Program-made: the position numbers and the translations under genes
Assembly: GCA_017547065.1 (NCBI GenBank)
Contig: JAFYRC010000108.1
Coordinates: 1 to 14,349, forward strand
Source: Tidjanibacter sp.
GTDB lineage: Bacteria; Bacteroidota; Bacteroidia; Bacteroidales; Rikenellaceae
Length of the DNA: 14,349 nt
Direction of reading: 5' to 3'
The notes under the pieces: model-generated
Told to the model about the DNA's origin: nothing
The model's database searches: none
Seen by the model: the letters and a program-made list of their open reading frames with translations, nothing else
Shown: piece by piece, positions 7,120-13,857 of the stretch
How positions within the stretch are numbered: the first letter of the stretch is position 1
Layout: each line of letters starts with the position of its first letter

Positions 7120-7153
7120 AAGCCTACGCTATGCGCTTGCCTACCGCAGGCTT
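7120..7153. other. Long imperfect hairpin between rpsT and tRNA-His
   Basis: AAGCCT...AGGCTT arms form a 15-position stem with two mismatches around a four-base loop. The plus strand has a following T-run (TTTTTTCTTTTTT); on the minus strand the following TTTGTAT is weak. For the minus-strand transcript it may be an inefficient terminator or an RNA-processing site that separates the rpsT mRNA from tRNA-His. Confidence 0.55.
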
Positions 7154-7169
7154 TTTTCTTTTTTGTAAA

Positions 7170-7421
7170 CTACAAGTGGTTAACGTGAACCTGCAAGCCA
7201 CTCTTAAGGTTAGCTGCTTTGTTCTTGTGGATTACATTTTTCTTTGCGAGTTTGTCCAACATTGCAGCTACTTTGGGAAGCAGAGCCTCTGCAGCAGCCT
7301 TGTCAGTGGTACCACGCAAAGCCTTCACCGCGTTACGAGTGGTGCGGTGGTAGTACTTATTCTCCAACCTTTTAGTCTCGGTCTGGCGAATACGTTTCTT
7401 TGAAGACTTGTGATTTGCCAT
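7170..7421 (-). CDS. rpsT: 30S ribosomal protein S20
   Basis: An 83-residue, highly basic, three-helix primary-binding protein of the 30S body. The N terminus [21 protein letters not shown] and the C-terminal [12 protein letters not shown] segment are diagnostic of S20. It lies between tRNA-Glu (35 bases upstream) and tRNA-His (55 bases downstream), all on the minus strand. The AT-rich gap upstream holds no consensus promoter, so transcription most likely starts before tRNA-Glu. Length is normal for the family. Confidence 0.97.
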   Translation of the reverse strand: MANHKSSKKRIRQTETKRLENKYYHRTTRNAVKALRGTTDKAAAEALLPKVAAMLDKLAKKNVIHKNKAANLKSGLQVHVNHL

Positions 7422-7456
7422 TGTTATTATATTTTTAAAATTTTTTTAATTTTTTG

Positions 7457-7528
7457 CAGCCCATAGCAGAGTCGAACTGCTCTTTCAAGAATGAAAATCT
7501 TGCGTCCTAACCGATAGACGAATGGGCC
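7457..7528 (-). tRNA. tRNA-Glu (anticodon TTC)
   Basis: A minus-strand cloverleaf. The acceptor GGCCCAT pairs with ATGGGCT (first pair G-T wobble). The D arm is GTCTATCGGTTAGGAC, the anticodon stem CAAGA/TCTTG encloses TTTTCAT with anticodon TTC, and the T arm is AGCAG-TTCGACT-CTGCT, with discriminator G73. The following bases are CAA, so CCA is not encoded and must be added after transcription. It is first in the unit with rpsT and tRNA-His. Confidence 0.95.
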
Positions 7529-7603
7529 CCGACACCTCGCTAAAGGCGTTGCTTTATGTTGAATACCTGTGTGTTTCCACGTCTAGGTACCTTTTAAGCG
7601 GTG

Positions 7604-7634
7604 CAAAGGTAAACAAAAAATGGATAATTGCAAA
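7604..7634 (-). promoter_or_regulatory. Promoter of tRNA-Glu/rpsT/tRNA-His
   Basis: Minus-strand TTTG (7631-7634), a 19-base spacer, then TACCTTTG (7604-7611), an exact Bacteroidetes consensus. The bases just downstream (CACCGCTT) are identical to those at the CAT-anticodon tRNA promoter. The leader to the tRNA is about 70 bases. Confidence 0.87.
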
Positions 7635-7652
7635 CAAAGTTGCTAACTTTTT

Positions 7653-8438
7653 TTATTTTTTTAGTCGCACGTTGCCCCTCTGCTCGTCAAATTCGATCTG
7701 TGTACTGCTGAAAAGCTGTTGCATTTGTCCGCTACGGATGAGCATTTCGGCTGTACCGTGGTGGAATTTGCCCCCCTCAATCATTGCTATCGTGTCGCAC
7801 AACTCAATGGCAATCGACAGGTCGTGTGTGGAGAAAATAACGCACTTACCCTCCTTATGGGCCAGTTTTTTGAGCAATAGGCAAACCTCATACTTGTTTG
7901 GCAGGTCGAGGAACGCCGTGGGCTCGTCGAGCAAAATGATGGGGGTGTCCTGCGCCAGGGCCCTTGCAATCATAACTCTCTGCCTTTCGCCGTCGCTCAG
8001 GCTGTCCATCGAGGCCTCCTCAAAGCCACACATGCCTACCAGCTCCAACGATTTCCTCACAACCTCCTCGTCCTCGGCGGTGAGCCTTCCCACCCAGTTG
8101 GTGTAGGGAGCCCTTCCGAGCGACACAACATCCCACACGCGCAAGTTCTGCACTCTGACATCCTCGGTCGACACGAAGGCTATGCGTTCGGCAATCTCCT
8201 TACGCGAGAGGGTGCCAATCTCCTTACCCTCGATTGTGATGCGTCCACTGCGTGGTTTTGCCAGTGCGGCAATGGTGCGCAGAAGCGTACTCTTGCCTGT
8301 GCCGTTACGGCCAATCAGCGCCGTGAGTTCGCCCCAACCGAAGCCAACCGAAGCCTCGGCCATCAGTATTCTGCTACCATAGCCGAGCGTCACGGAGTGG
8401 AGTTCCACAGTATTTATGCGTTCCATTATCTGTTCCAT
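7653..8438 (-). CDS. ABC transporter ATPase, FecE/BtuD family (iron, haem or cobalamin uptake)
   Basis: The product has 261 residues from ATG 8438. That start has AGAGGAG (8444-8450) six bases upstream, better than the TTG at 8444 or the later ATG at 8426. It is the cytoplasmic ATPase that powers the permease encoded immediately before it. Visible motifs are Walker A GRNGTGKST (43-51), signature LSDGERQ (147-153), Walker B IILLDEP (167-173) and the H-loop histidine H205 in STHD. The usual Q-loop glutamine is not evident; the matching region reads VSTEDV. The start is 12 bases after the permease stop, the last step of a binding protein-permease-ATPase operon. After its stop there is only a short 6-bp hairpin (7636-7650) overlapping the next unit's promoter, so termination is unclear. 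The substrate cannot be told from sequence. Confidence 0.9.
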   Translation of the reverse strand: MEQIMERINTVELHSVTLGYGSRILMAEASVGFGWGELTALIGRNGTGKSTLLRTIAALAKPRSGRITIEGKEIGTLSRKEIAERIAFVSTEDVRVQNLRVWDVVSLGRAPYTNWVGRLTAEDEEVVRKSLELVGMCGFEEASMDSLSDGERQRVMIARALAQDTPIILLDEPTAFLDLPNKYEVCLLLKKLAHKEGKCVIFSTHDLSIAIELCDTIAMIEGGKFHHGTAEMLIRSGQMQQLFSSTQIEFDEQRGNVRLKK

Positions 8439-8450
8439 AGCCAACTCCTC

Positions 8451-9476
8451 TTACATCATGGTTTTACGGTTGCGGACAATCACAATGATCACAATCGGTA
8501 TGCCTACCAGGGCCGATACGGTGTTGATAGGCAGTGTCATGTCTCCCGCAGGCAGAGTAGATGCCACATCGCACAGCAACATCATTGCTGCACCGGTGAG
8601 CATTGTAGCCGGCACCAGAATTTTGTGGTCGGCCTCGCGGAAGAGCATTCTTGCCACGTGTGGCACTGCCAAGCCGATGAAGCCGATGGGGCCACAGTAG
8701 GCTGTGATTGTACCGGCAAGCAATACGGTAGTTAGTGTCACGCCAAAGCGTATGCGCTTGATATTCAAACCCATTGTTCGGGCATAGTTCTCACCCAATA
8801 GAAGAATGTTGAGCGGTTTGATGAGCCAAATGGAGAGCAGCAGACCTGCCACCACCACGGGAACGATGATGTTGAGCTGTTGGAGCGTGACGCCGCCGAG
8901 CGAGCCCATGGTCCACACCACATACGATTTGAGAGCTCCCTCGGGCGATAGGTACTGCATAACCTCCACCAATGCCGAGGCTGCGCTGCCAAACATCATG
9001 CCGAGGATGAGTACCGTCATAATGTTCTTGATGCGTGCCGTTACGGCCATAACGATGACCATCACACCTGCCGCACCAATCCACGCTGCGCCTGCCACTC
9101 CGAGGTCCTGAACGACAGACGCACCGCCCGAAATGCCGAGCAGGGGCAGGCCAAGCAACATCAGGGCCACACCGAGGCTAGCGCCCGAGCTGACGCCCAA
9201 AACGTAGGGACCTGCAAGTGGGTTGCGGAAGAGGGTTTGCATTTGCAGACCCACCGACGAAAGGGCCGCACCGGCCAGCAGGGCCATGATAGCCTTGGGT
9301 AGGCGGAAGTTGCGCACGATGGTCGTGTAGACCTCGCTCTCTCCCTCCGCACCGAAGAGCGCACGCCACACCTCGCCGAGAGGTACCGCCACCGAGCCGA
9401 CAATCAAGTCGACCACAAACAGCGCCACCGTTATCACGGCAAGAGCCACAAACAATATGTTGCTACGCTTCTTCAA
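8451..9476 (-). CDS. ABC transporter permease, FecCD/BtuC family
   Basis: A 341-residue inner-membrane subunit, expected to dimerise and form the translocation path with about ten helices per chain. Family motifs are RNFRLPKAIMALLAGAALSS (55-74), NPLAGPYVLGVSSGASLG (85-102), GPIGFIGLAVPHVAR (262-276) and LPINTVSALVGIP (315-327). The start is a TTG codon that directly follows the TAA of the binding-protein gene with no gap; the next methionine is inside the protein at residue 64, so TTG is needed to keep the first helix. The arrangement points to translational coupling. In Bacteroidales this family is annotated for ferric siderophore, haem or vitamin B12 import, and these cannot be separated here. 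Confidence 0.92.
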   Translation of the reverse strand: MKKRSNILFVALAVITVALFVVDLIVGSVAVPLGEVWRALFGAEGESEVYTTIVRNFRLPKAIMALLAGAALSSVGLQMQTLFRNPLAGPYVLGVSSGASLGVALMLLGLPLLGISGGASVVQDLGVAGAAWIGAAGVMVIVMAVTARIKNIMTVLILGMMFGSAASALVEVMQYLSPEGALKSYVVWTMGSLGGVTLQQLNIIVPVVVAGLLLSIWLIKPLNILLLGENYARTMGLNIKRIRFGVTLTTVLLAGTITAYCGPIGFIGLAVPHVARMLFREADHKILVPATMLTGAAMMLLCDVASTLPAGDMTLPINTVSALVGIPIVIIVIVRNRKTMM

Positions 9477-10634
9477 TTATTTTTTCAATTTCTCAAAGTA
9501 GTACATCTGGTGGCCACCTGCCTTTTCGGGGTGCAGTATGGCAATCATATCGGCCAGTACCACATCGGCCCACACGGCGCCGCTCTCCCAAAAGTCGCTA
9601 CCACCTGTGGGGGTGCTGATGGCGGTGCAGTTGTAGACCTCGCCACGGCGCACCACATTCACGCCTGCAAACTTAGGGTTTTCGGCCACGAGCTGTCCGA
9701 TGGTGCGTGCGCTATTGGGATTGAGCCACACATCGGCCTGCGAGAGCCACACGTAGGCACTCTCACCACTGATGGGGCGCGAGGTTGTGCTATTGCTACC
9801 TCGGCAGATATACTCTCCGCCGGCGTCCTCCACGAGCTTTACAATATAACTACTATCGGCGGGCACAAACCACACATCCTTGTAGGGAGTGTTGAACATC
9901 ACCTTGGGCTTGTGGGCTACGTCGAGCATCGCCAAGCGCATGCTCTCATACCTTTCGCCAATCTGCCCGAAGAGATCCACGGCCTCGTCCCTGCGGTCGA
10001 ACACCTCGCCCACCGCCACGAGCCACTCGCTCTTACCCAGCGGTGTACGCTCGGTCTGCTCGGCCATATAGATGTAGGGGATACCCAACTCGGTCAGTTT
10101 ACCCGTGAGTGTTGTATTCTCGCCCGTGGTGCCATAGATGAATACCACATCGGGGCGCAAGGAGGCAATCACTTCGTAGTTTATGGCCGTGTCGTAGCCA
10201 ATTTCCCTCACGGCTCCACTCTTCACGCCACTGCGGATGTGGGGATTGGTGATGTAGTCGGCACCGCTCACTCCCACAACGGCTTCGTCCACCCCCAGGG
10301 CGTCCATAAATGCTACGTGGCTTGACGATAGACACACAACCCTCTCGGGTGCGGCCTTCACTACCGTGCCCTTGAAACCTTCGGGAGCGCTCTCGCCTTC
10401 GCGGACGATGAAGACCTCTTTGGTGGCGTGTTCGCTCGCTCCGGCCCATGGGGAGAGTGTGCGCAGAATTGTGGAGTGTCCTTTGGTTGCTACAATCTCA
10501 AAACCAACGGCCGAGTGGGGCGTGTAGACCGCCTCACCATAGTGCGCAGTGCCACTTGTGGCGGGACATCCCACCAACAGTGCCGCACATCCGATGAGTG
10601 CTACCGCAAAAGCGAAAAACCTACATTTCCCCAT
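9477..10634 (-). CDS. Substrate-binding lipoprotein of BtuF/FecB-type ABC importer
   Basis: A 385-residue periplasm-facing lipoprotein that delivers substrate to the permease encoded next. The signal peptide (residues 1-22) ends in the lipobox LLVGC with lipidated C23. Residues about 97-370 fit the class III (Peripla_BP_2) binding-protein fold: RVVCLSSSHVAFMDALG, then IGYDTAINYEVIASLRPDVVFIYG, a long connecting helix around VAVGEVFDRRDEAVDLFGQI, and a second lobe with VWLSQADVWLNPNS. A segment of about 70 residues precedes the fold (24-95), longer than in classical BtuF. It begins 30 bases after the sdaA stop and ends where the permease starts, so all four genes look co-transcribed. No TonB-dependent receptor or B12 riboswitch is visible, so the substrate is open. 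Confidence 0.9.
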   Translation of the reverse strand: MGKCRFFAFAVALIGCAALLVGCPATSGTAHYGEAVYTPHSAVGFEIVATKGHSTILRTLSPWAGASEHATKEVFIVREGESAPEGFKGTVVKAAPERVVCLSSSHVAFMDALGVDEAVVGVSGADYITNPHIRSGVKSGAVREIGYDTAINYEVIASLRPDVVFIYGTTGENTTLTGKLTELGIPYIYMAEQTERTPLGKSEWLVAVGEVFDRRDEAVDLFGQIGERYESMRLAMLDVAHKPKVMFNTPYKDVWFVPADSSYIVKLVEDAGGEYICRGSNSTTSRPISGESAYVWLSQADVWLNPNSARTIGQLVAENPKFAGVNVVRRGEVYNCTAISTPTGGSDFWESGAVWADVVLADMIAILHPEKAGGHQMYYFEKLKK

Positions 10635-10664
10635 ATCTGTTCTCTCTTAATAAATCGCTGACTG

Positions 10665-11858
10665 CTATAACGTTGCCAGACCGCCCTCGGAGGTTTCTTT
10701 GTAGAGCGAGGGGAGGTCGTGACCGGTTTTCTTCATGACCTTCACTACGCTATCGAACGACACGCGGTGTTTGCCATCGGTGTAGAAGGCGTAGATTTGT
10801 GCGTCAATAGCACGGGCTGCGGCCATGGCGTTACGCTCAATACATGGGATCTGCACAAGTCCACACATGGGGTCGCAGGTCATACCGAGGTGGTGTTCGA
10901 GAGCCATCTCGGCGGCATACTCAATCTGTGCGGGCGAGCCACCCATCAGCTGACTTGCGGCGGCGGCAGCCATTGCACACGCAACGCCCACCTCGCCCTG
11001 ACAGCCAACCTCTGCACCCGATACCGAGGCGTTGGTCTTCACAATGGCGCCCACCAGACCGGCAGTCGCCAGTGCGCGCACAATCTGTATGTCACTAAAC
11101 TCATACTCCTCCTGCAACTGATAGAGCACTGCGGGAACGATACCGCACGAGCCACACGTTGGGGCTGTTACAATGGTGCCGCCTGCGGCATTCTCCTCGC
11201 TCACGGCCAGGGCGTAGGCAAACAATAGACCCTGGGTGCGAAGGTTGTCCTTGTAGCCTCGCGAGCGCACAAAGTAGCTTGCAGCCTTGCGACGCAGGTT
11301 GAGTGCACCGGGCAATACGCCTTCGTTAGTGAGGCCGTTTTGTACGGCTCCACGCATGTTGCCCCACACGTTGGAGAGGTAGTCTTTGATATCCTTGTCC
11401 TCATGCTCGAAAACATACTCCCAGTAGCTACGACCGGTCTTGTTACACCACTCCATAATGTCGGTCATGGTGGTCAAGGGGTAGATGTGTTCGCTGTCGG
11501 AGGTCTCCTCGCCCTCGCGCACGATGGTACCGCCACCGGTGCTGTAATAGGTGTCGCAATCGGTGGTGTTGCCCTCGGCATCGAGAGCCTCAAACTTCAT
11601 GGCATTGGGGTGGAAGGGGAGGAACTCCTGGGCCCTCCACACAAACTCTACGGGAGCGGTGGGGGAGAGCACCTCCTCGATGGCTACGTTGGTAAGGTGA
11701 CCCTTGCCGGTTGCGGCCAACGAGCCATAGAGGGTAACTCGGAATGAGGTAACCTCGTTGTGTTTTTTAAGGAAATCGGTTGCGGCCTTTTTTGGGCCCA
11801 TGGTGTGACTACTCGAGGGGCCCTTGCCGATGACGAAAATATCTTTGATAGATTTCAT
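10665..11858 (-). CDS. sdaA: L-serine ammonia-lyase, iron-sulfur dependent, single chain
   Basis: A 397-residue cytoplasmic enzyme deaminating L-serine to pyruvate and ammonia with a [4Fe-4S] cluster. The start is ATG 11858; the frame extends upstream to a TTG inside the promoter, which is not credible. The N-terminal beta domain carries GKGPSSSHTMGP (11-22). The catalytic alpha domain has TAPTCGSCGIVPAVL (231-245), and the cluster cysteines C286 (GCQGEVGVAC), C328 (TCDP) and C339 (PCIERNA) have the spacing of 42 and 11 known from the Legionella enzyme. C332 in CDPMCG is an extra cysteine. The protein ends EGGLATL and lacks the C-terminal cysteine tail seen in well-studied relatives. It is shorter than the E. 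coli enzymes (about 454). It leads the operon with the ABC importer. Confidence 0.95.
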   Translation of the reverse strand: MKSIKDIFVIGKGPSSSHTMGPKKAATDFLKKHNEVTSFRVTLYGSLAATGKGHLTNVAIEEVLSPTAPVEFVWRAQEFLPFHPNAMKFEALDAEGNTTDCDTYYSTGGGTIVREGEETSDSEHIYPLTTMTDIMEWCNKTGRSYWEYVFEHEDKDIKDYLSNVWGNMRGAVQNGLTNEGVLPGALNLRRKAASYFVRSRGYKDNLRTQGLLFAYALAVSEENAAGGTIVTAPTCGSCGIVPAVLYQLQEEYEFSDIQIVRALATAGLVGAIVKTNASVSGAEVGCQGEVGVACAMAAAAASQLMGGSPAQIEYAAEMALEHHLGMTCDPMCGLVQIPCIERNAMAAARAIDAQIYAFYTDGKHRVSFDSVVKVMKKTGHDLPSLYKETSEGGLATL

Positions 11859-11869
11859 AACTCCATACC

Positions 11870-11893
11870 TTGTATAATAATTATACAAAGGTA
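11870..11893 (-). promoter_or_regulatory. sdaA -7 box with overlapping inverted repeat
   Basis: TACCTTTG (11886-11893, minus strand) matches the Bacteroidetes -7 box; a clear TTTG at normal spacing is absent. Immediately downstream is the palindrome TTGTATAA-TAA-TTATACAA (11870-11888), which overlaps the box by three bases and covers the expected transcription start. This is a good place for a repressor or an RNA hairpin. Confidence 0.6.
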
Positions 11894-11927
11894 TCGATTA
11901 AAATTGAAAAACCATTTCGCCAGGGGC

Positions 11928-11949
11928 AAAAAAAAGCACACGGAGTGCT
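11928..11949 (-). terminator. Intrinsic terminator of the porin-like gene
   Basis: On the minus strand AGCAC-TCCGT-GTGCT forms a short stem with a following T-run of eight, three bases after the stop codon. It also insulates the sdaA promoter region. Confidence 0.75.
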
Positions 11950-11952
11950 CTT

Positions 11953-12921
11953 TTAGAATCCGAAGAAGAAATTCAGGTAGGCTGTGCAGTGCTCCTTTGC
12001 GCCCTCAGCCTTGGGCATATTGAACTTGACGTTGGGTGCAAGTTTGACATATTTGCCCAACTTGAACTGTGCGCCGACAGTGACCACCTGCTGTGCTTTG
12101 AGGGCATTCAGGGTGTGATTGGTGTCGATGTTGTCGAAACGAGCATAAAAGTTGGTCTTGGGCGAAAGAACGATGTTGGTGTAGAGCGAATAGCCAAAAA
12201 GGTCGGCACCCTCCGTGTAGGCGGTGTTGTACATTCGGCTGTGCTCGGCACCAAAGGTTACAATGTCGGTTTTGTAACCCACGAAGAGTGTGTAGTTTGC
12301 CGAGTTGCTCTGTTCCTTGTTTCCGCTCTCGTTGAGGCAACCGTACGCGCGTACGAAGAGACCCTTAATGGGCGAGAGGGTTAAACCTACACCATAGTAG
12401 AGACCGTCGCTCTGTTGAAGTTTTTTGTAACCCTCACCATTGAGGATGGTGGCGTCAATCGACAAATCATCGAGTACGTAGGCTACCGACACACCCAAGT
12501 CGGCGCTACTGCTGTAACCATGCTGGCCCTGGTAGGACTGCATGATGTAGCGATATCCCCAGAAAAGCTCTTGAAACTCAATTTGTTTTGTGGGAATAAC
12601 ACCTCCGTTGATGGTGAAATTATCCTTCTTCCACGACACCATGGCATTCTTCACGAAGGCGATGCGCTGCATATCTGCCACGTCCTTTGAGCTGCCAACG
12701 TCCATAATGGCAGTAAGAGTGAGTCCCTCTTCGAGTTTGTACTCATAGCCGAGGTAGCTACGCTCCAAGAAGAAACCGCGATTGTTGCCGTCGGCTTCCA
12801 GTGCGGAGTGGAAGTCGCCAAATACATGAACGATGGCTTTACCTTTGGGTTCGGTTGTGTTCTGTGCTTGGGCGGACAAGCCGAGGCAGGTCGCAAAAGC
12901 AATCAAAAGGAATTTCTTCAT
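11953..12921 (-). CDS. Porin-like outer-membrane beta-barrel protein
   Basis: The product has 322 residues from ATG 12921. The frame is open to 13023, but that extension overlaps the tRNA terminator and tRNA gene. The signal peptide MKKFLLIAFATCLGLSAQA-Q is clear. The mature sequence starts with strands like KAIVHVFGDFHSALEADG and continues with porin-like hairpins (FFLERSYLGYEYKLEEGLTLTAIMDVG, WKKDNFTINGGVIPTKQ), ending in YLNFFFGF with a terminal phenylalanine for barrel insertion. The pattern resembles the phosphate-selective/short-chain porin group (about 16 strands), but I cannot name the substrate. It lies 28 bases beyond the tRNA terminator, with no consensus promoter in that gap, so expression may depend on read-through or a non-canonical promoter. 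It has its own terminator. Confidence 0.83.
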   Translation of the reverse strand: MKKFLLIAFATCLGLSAQAQNTTEPKGKAIVHVFGDFHSALEADGNNRGFFLERSYLGYEYKLEEGLTLTAIMDVGSSKDVADMQRIAFVKNAMVSWKKDNFTINGGVIPTKQIEFQELFWGYRYIMQSYQGQHGYSSSADLGVSVAYVLDDLSIDATILNGEGYKKLQQSDGLYYGVGLTLSPIKGLFVRAYGCLNESGNKEQSNSANYTLFVGYKTDIVTFGAEHSRMYNTAYTEGADLFGYSLYTNIVLSPKTNFYARFDNIDTNHTLNALKAQQVVTVGAQFKLGKYVKLAPNVKFNMPKAEGAKEHCTAYLNFFFGF

Positions 12922-12949
12922 GGCGTTATGGGTATTTGTGTGGATGTAC

Positions 12950-12985
12950 AAAAAAATAGGTGGCAACCCTTTTGGGATTGCCACC
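12950..12985 (-). terminator. Intrinsic terminator of the CAT-anticodon tRNA
   Basis: On the minus strand GGTGGCAA(T)CCC pairs with GGGTTGCCACC around an AAAA loop (11 bp, one bulged T) and is followed by TATTTTTTTG. It begins two bases after the tRNA CCA end. Confidence 0.9.
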
Positions 12986-12987
12986 CT

Positions 12988-13064
12988 TGGTAGCGAGACC
13001 CGGGATTGAACCGGGGACCTCATGATTATGAATCATGCGCTCTAACCAGCTGAGCTATCTCGCC
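12988..13064 (-). tRNA. tRNA with CAT anticodon, probably elongator tRNA-Met
   Basis: A complete cloverleaf with encoded CCA (12988-12990). The acceptor GGCGAGA pairs with TCTCGCT (first pair G-T), the D arm is AGCTCAGCTGGTTAGAGC, the anticodon stem CATGA/TCATG encloses TTCATAA, and the T arm contains GGTTCAATCC. The anticodon stem lacks the three G-C pairs of initiator tRNA, so it is elongator Met or the Ile tRNA that needs lysidine. Met is preferred from overall look, but the sequence alone does not settle it. Confidence 0.93.
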
Positions 13065-13081
13065 GCGCCTTAAAAGCGGTG

Positions 13082-13112
13082 CAAAGGTAATCGTTTATTT
13101 TTTACTGCCAAA
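13082..13112 (-). promoter_or_regulatory. Promoter of the CAT-anticodon tRNA
   Basis: Minus-strand TTTG (13109-13112), 19-base spacer, TACCTTTG (13082-13089). The tRNA 5' end is 17 bases beyond the -7 box, so the leader is very short. TTACCTTTGCACCGCTT is shared exactly with the tRNA-Glu promoter. Confidence 0.87.
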
Positions 13113-13160
13113 AAAATGTGAGGTATTTTTTTTGCTATTGGGTAGAAAAACGCATTTTTT

Positions 13161-13826
13161 ATGAAAAATAACGCTCAATCACCCCTTGTTAGGGCCCTTG
13201 ATGGGGTGGCAATCGTTGCCGGAATACTGATTTTGGTCTCGCTTTCGATGGATATCATCCACCGTGGATCCTATAAACTTTCCTCCGGAGTGGCCGAATT
13301 GCAACTTGTAGTCTGCCTAATTTTCGTGCTCGACTTCATTGTTCGCACGGTTGCAGACCACAATCCGCGTCGCTACTTTTGGCGTAATATTATTATATTA
13401 ATAGTATCCATCCCGTGGCTCAACCTCCTGTCGTGGGCCGGAGTGTGCCTTCACAACGGAGTCTATGTGCTCCTCAAATGCCTCCCGCTGGTGAGGGCCC
13501 TGCTGGGTGTCTATTCCACCATTCGCCTTGTGACTCCTTCGCGCGTGAGTGCCATAATGTGGAGCTACATTGCCCTGATTGTTATGCTCACCTATCTCTC
13601 GGCCCTCTTGTTCTACTCCTACGAGATGGGCATCAATCCTCGCCTTGGTGGCTTCGGTGAGGCTCTTTGGTGGGCTGGCCTTAATATGACTACCGTGGGT
13701 GCCAACATTTTTGCCGTTACGCCAATGGGAAAAATTCTCACGGTCATCCTCCCCGGCCTTGGTATGATTCTCTTCCCGCTCCTCACGGTCTACGTTACAC
13801 ACATTGTCAAGCGGTCAAACGTATAA
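13161..13826 (+). CDS. Potassium-channel-like membrane protein with atypical selectivity filter
   Basis: A 221-residue inner-membrane protein. Hydrophobic segments lie at about 13-33, 44-64, 75-97, 101-124, 131-153 and 191-213. A re-entrant pore helix precedes the last segment (EALWWAGLNMTTVGAN, 167-182). The layout is that of a six-helix voltage-gated-like channel, and residues 107-124 with R112 and R122 are in the S4 position. The filter reads TTVGAN instead of the canonical TVGYGD. With only one arginine or so per turn in S4 it may not be voltage gated. No cytoplasmic ligand domain follows. It is a single gene divergent from the tRNA. Its ATG at 13161 follows a T-rich stretch with no clear consensus promoter. 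It could instead be a non-selective cation channel. Confidence 0.82.
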   Translation: MKNNAQSPLVRALDGVAIVAGILILVSLSMDIIHRGSYKLSSGVAELQLVVCLIFVLDFIVRTVADHNPRRYFWRNIIILIVSIPWLNLLSWAGVCLHNGVYVLLKCLPLVRALLGVYSTIRLVTPSRVSAIMWSYIALIVMLTYLSALLFYSYEMGINPRLGGFGEALWWAGLNMTTVGANIFAVTPMGKILTVILPGLGMILFPLLTVYVTHIVKRSNV

Positions 13827-13857
13827 TATCGTTGATACCATAGAGGAGAACGAGGAG

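Noticed and set aside
6957..7403. 148-residue plus-strand frame containing WGSNPRPLEPQSNALPTELRS
   Set aside because: It is a read-through of the tRNA-His gene complement and of antisense rpsT; this peptide pattern is a well-known artefact of translating tRNA genes.
7636..7650. Hairpin AAAGTT-GCT-AACTTT after the ATPase gene as its terminator
   Set aside because: The stem is only six mostly A-T pairs, its T-run lies on the plus-strand side, and it overlaps the tRNA-Glu promoter; not convincing enough to list.
9510..10325. 271-residue plus-strand frame opposite the binding lipoprotein
   Set aside because: Shadow of a confidently identified gene; unusually His/Gly-rich product without any recognisable motif.
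10635..10664. Possible cobalamin riboswitch before the binding-protein gene
   Set aside because: The gap is only 30 bases and holds no B12-box; a riboswitch cannot fit.
11859..11888. TTG-started extension of sdaA
   Set aside because: The TTG lies in the promoter palindrome; ATG 11858 gives the family-typical N terminus.
11988..12690. Plus-strand frames opposite the porin-like gene
   Set aside because: They overlap a gene with signal peptide, terminal phenylalanine and terminator, and have no own signals.
12922..13023. Upstream extension of the porin-like gene
   Set aside because: It runs through a tRNA and its terminator; the signal peptide begins at ATG 12921.
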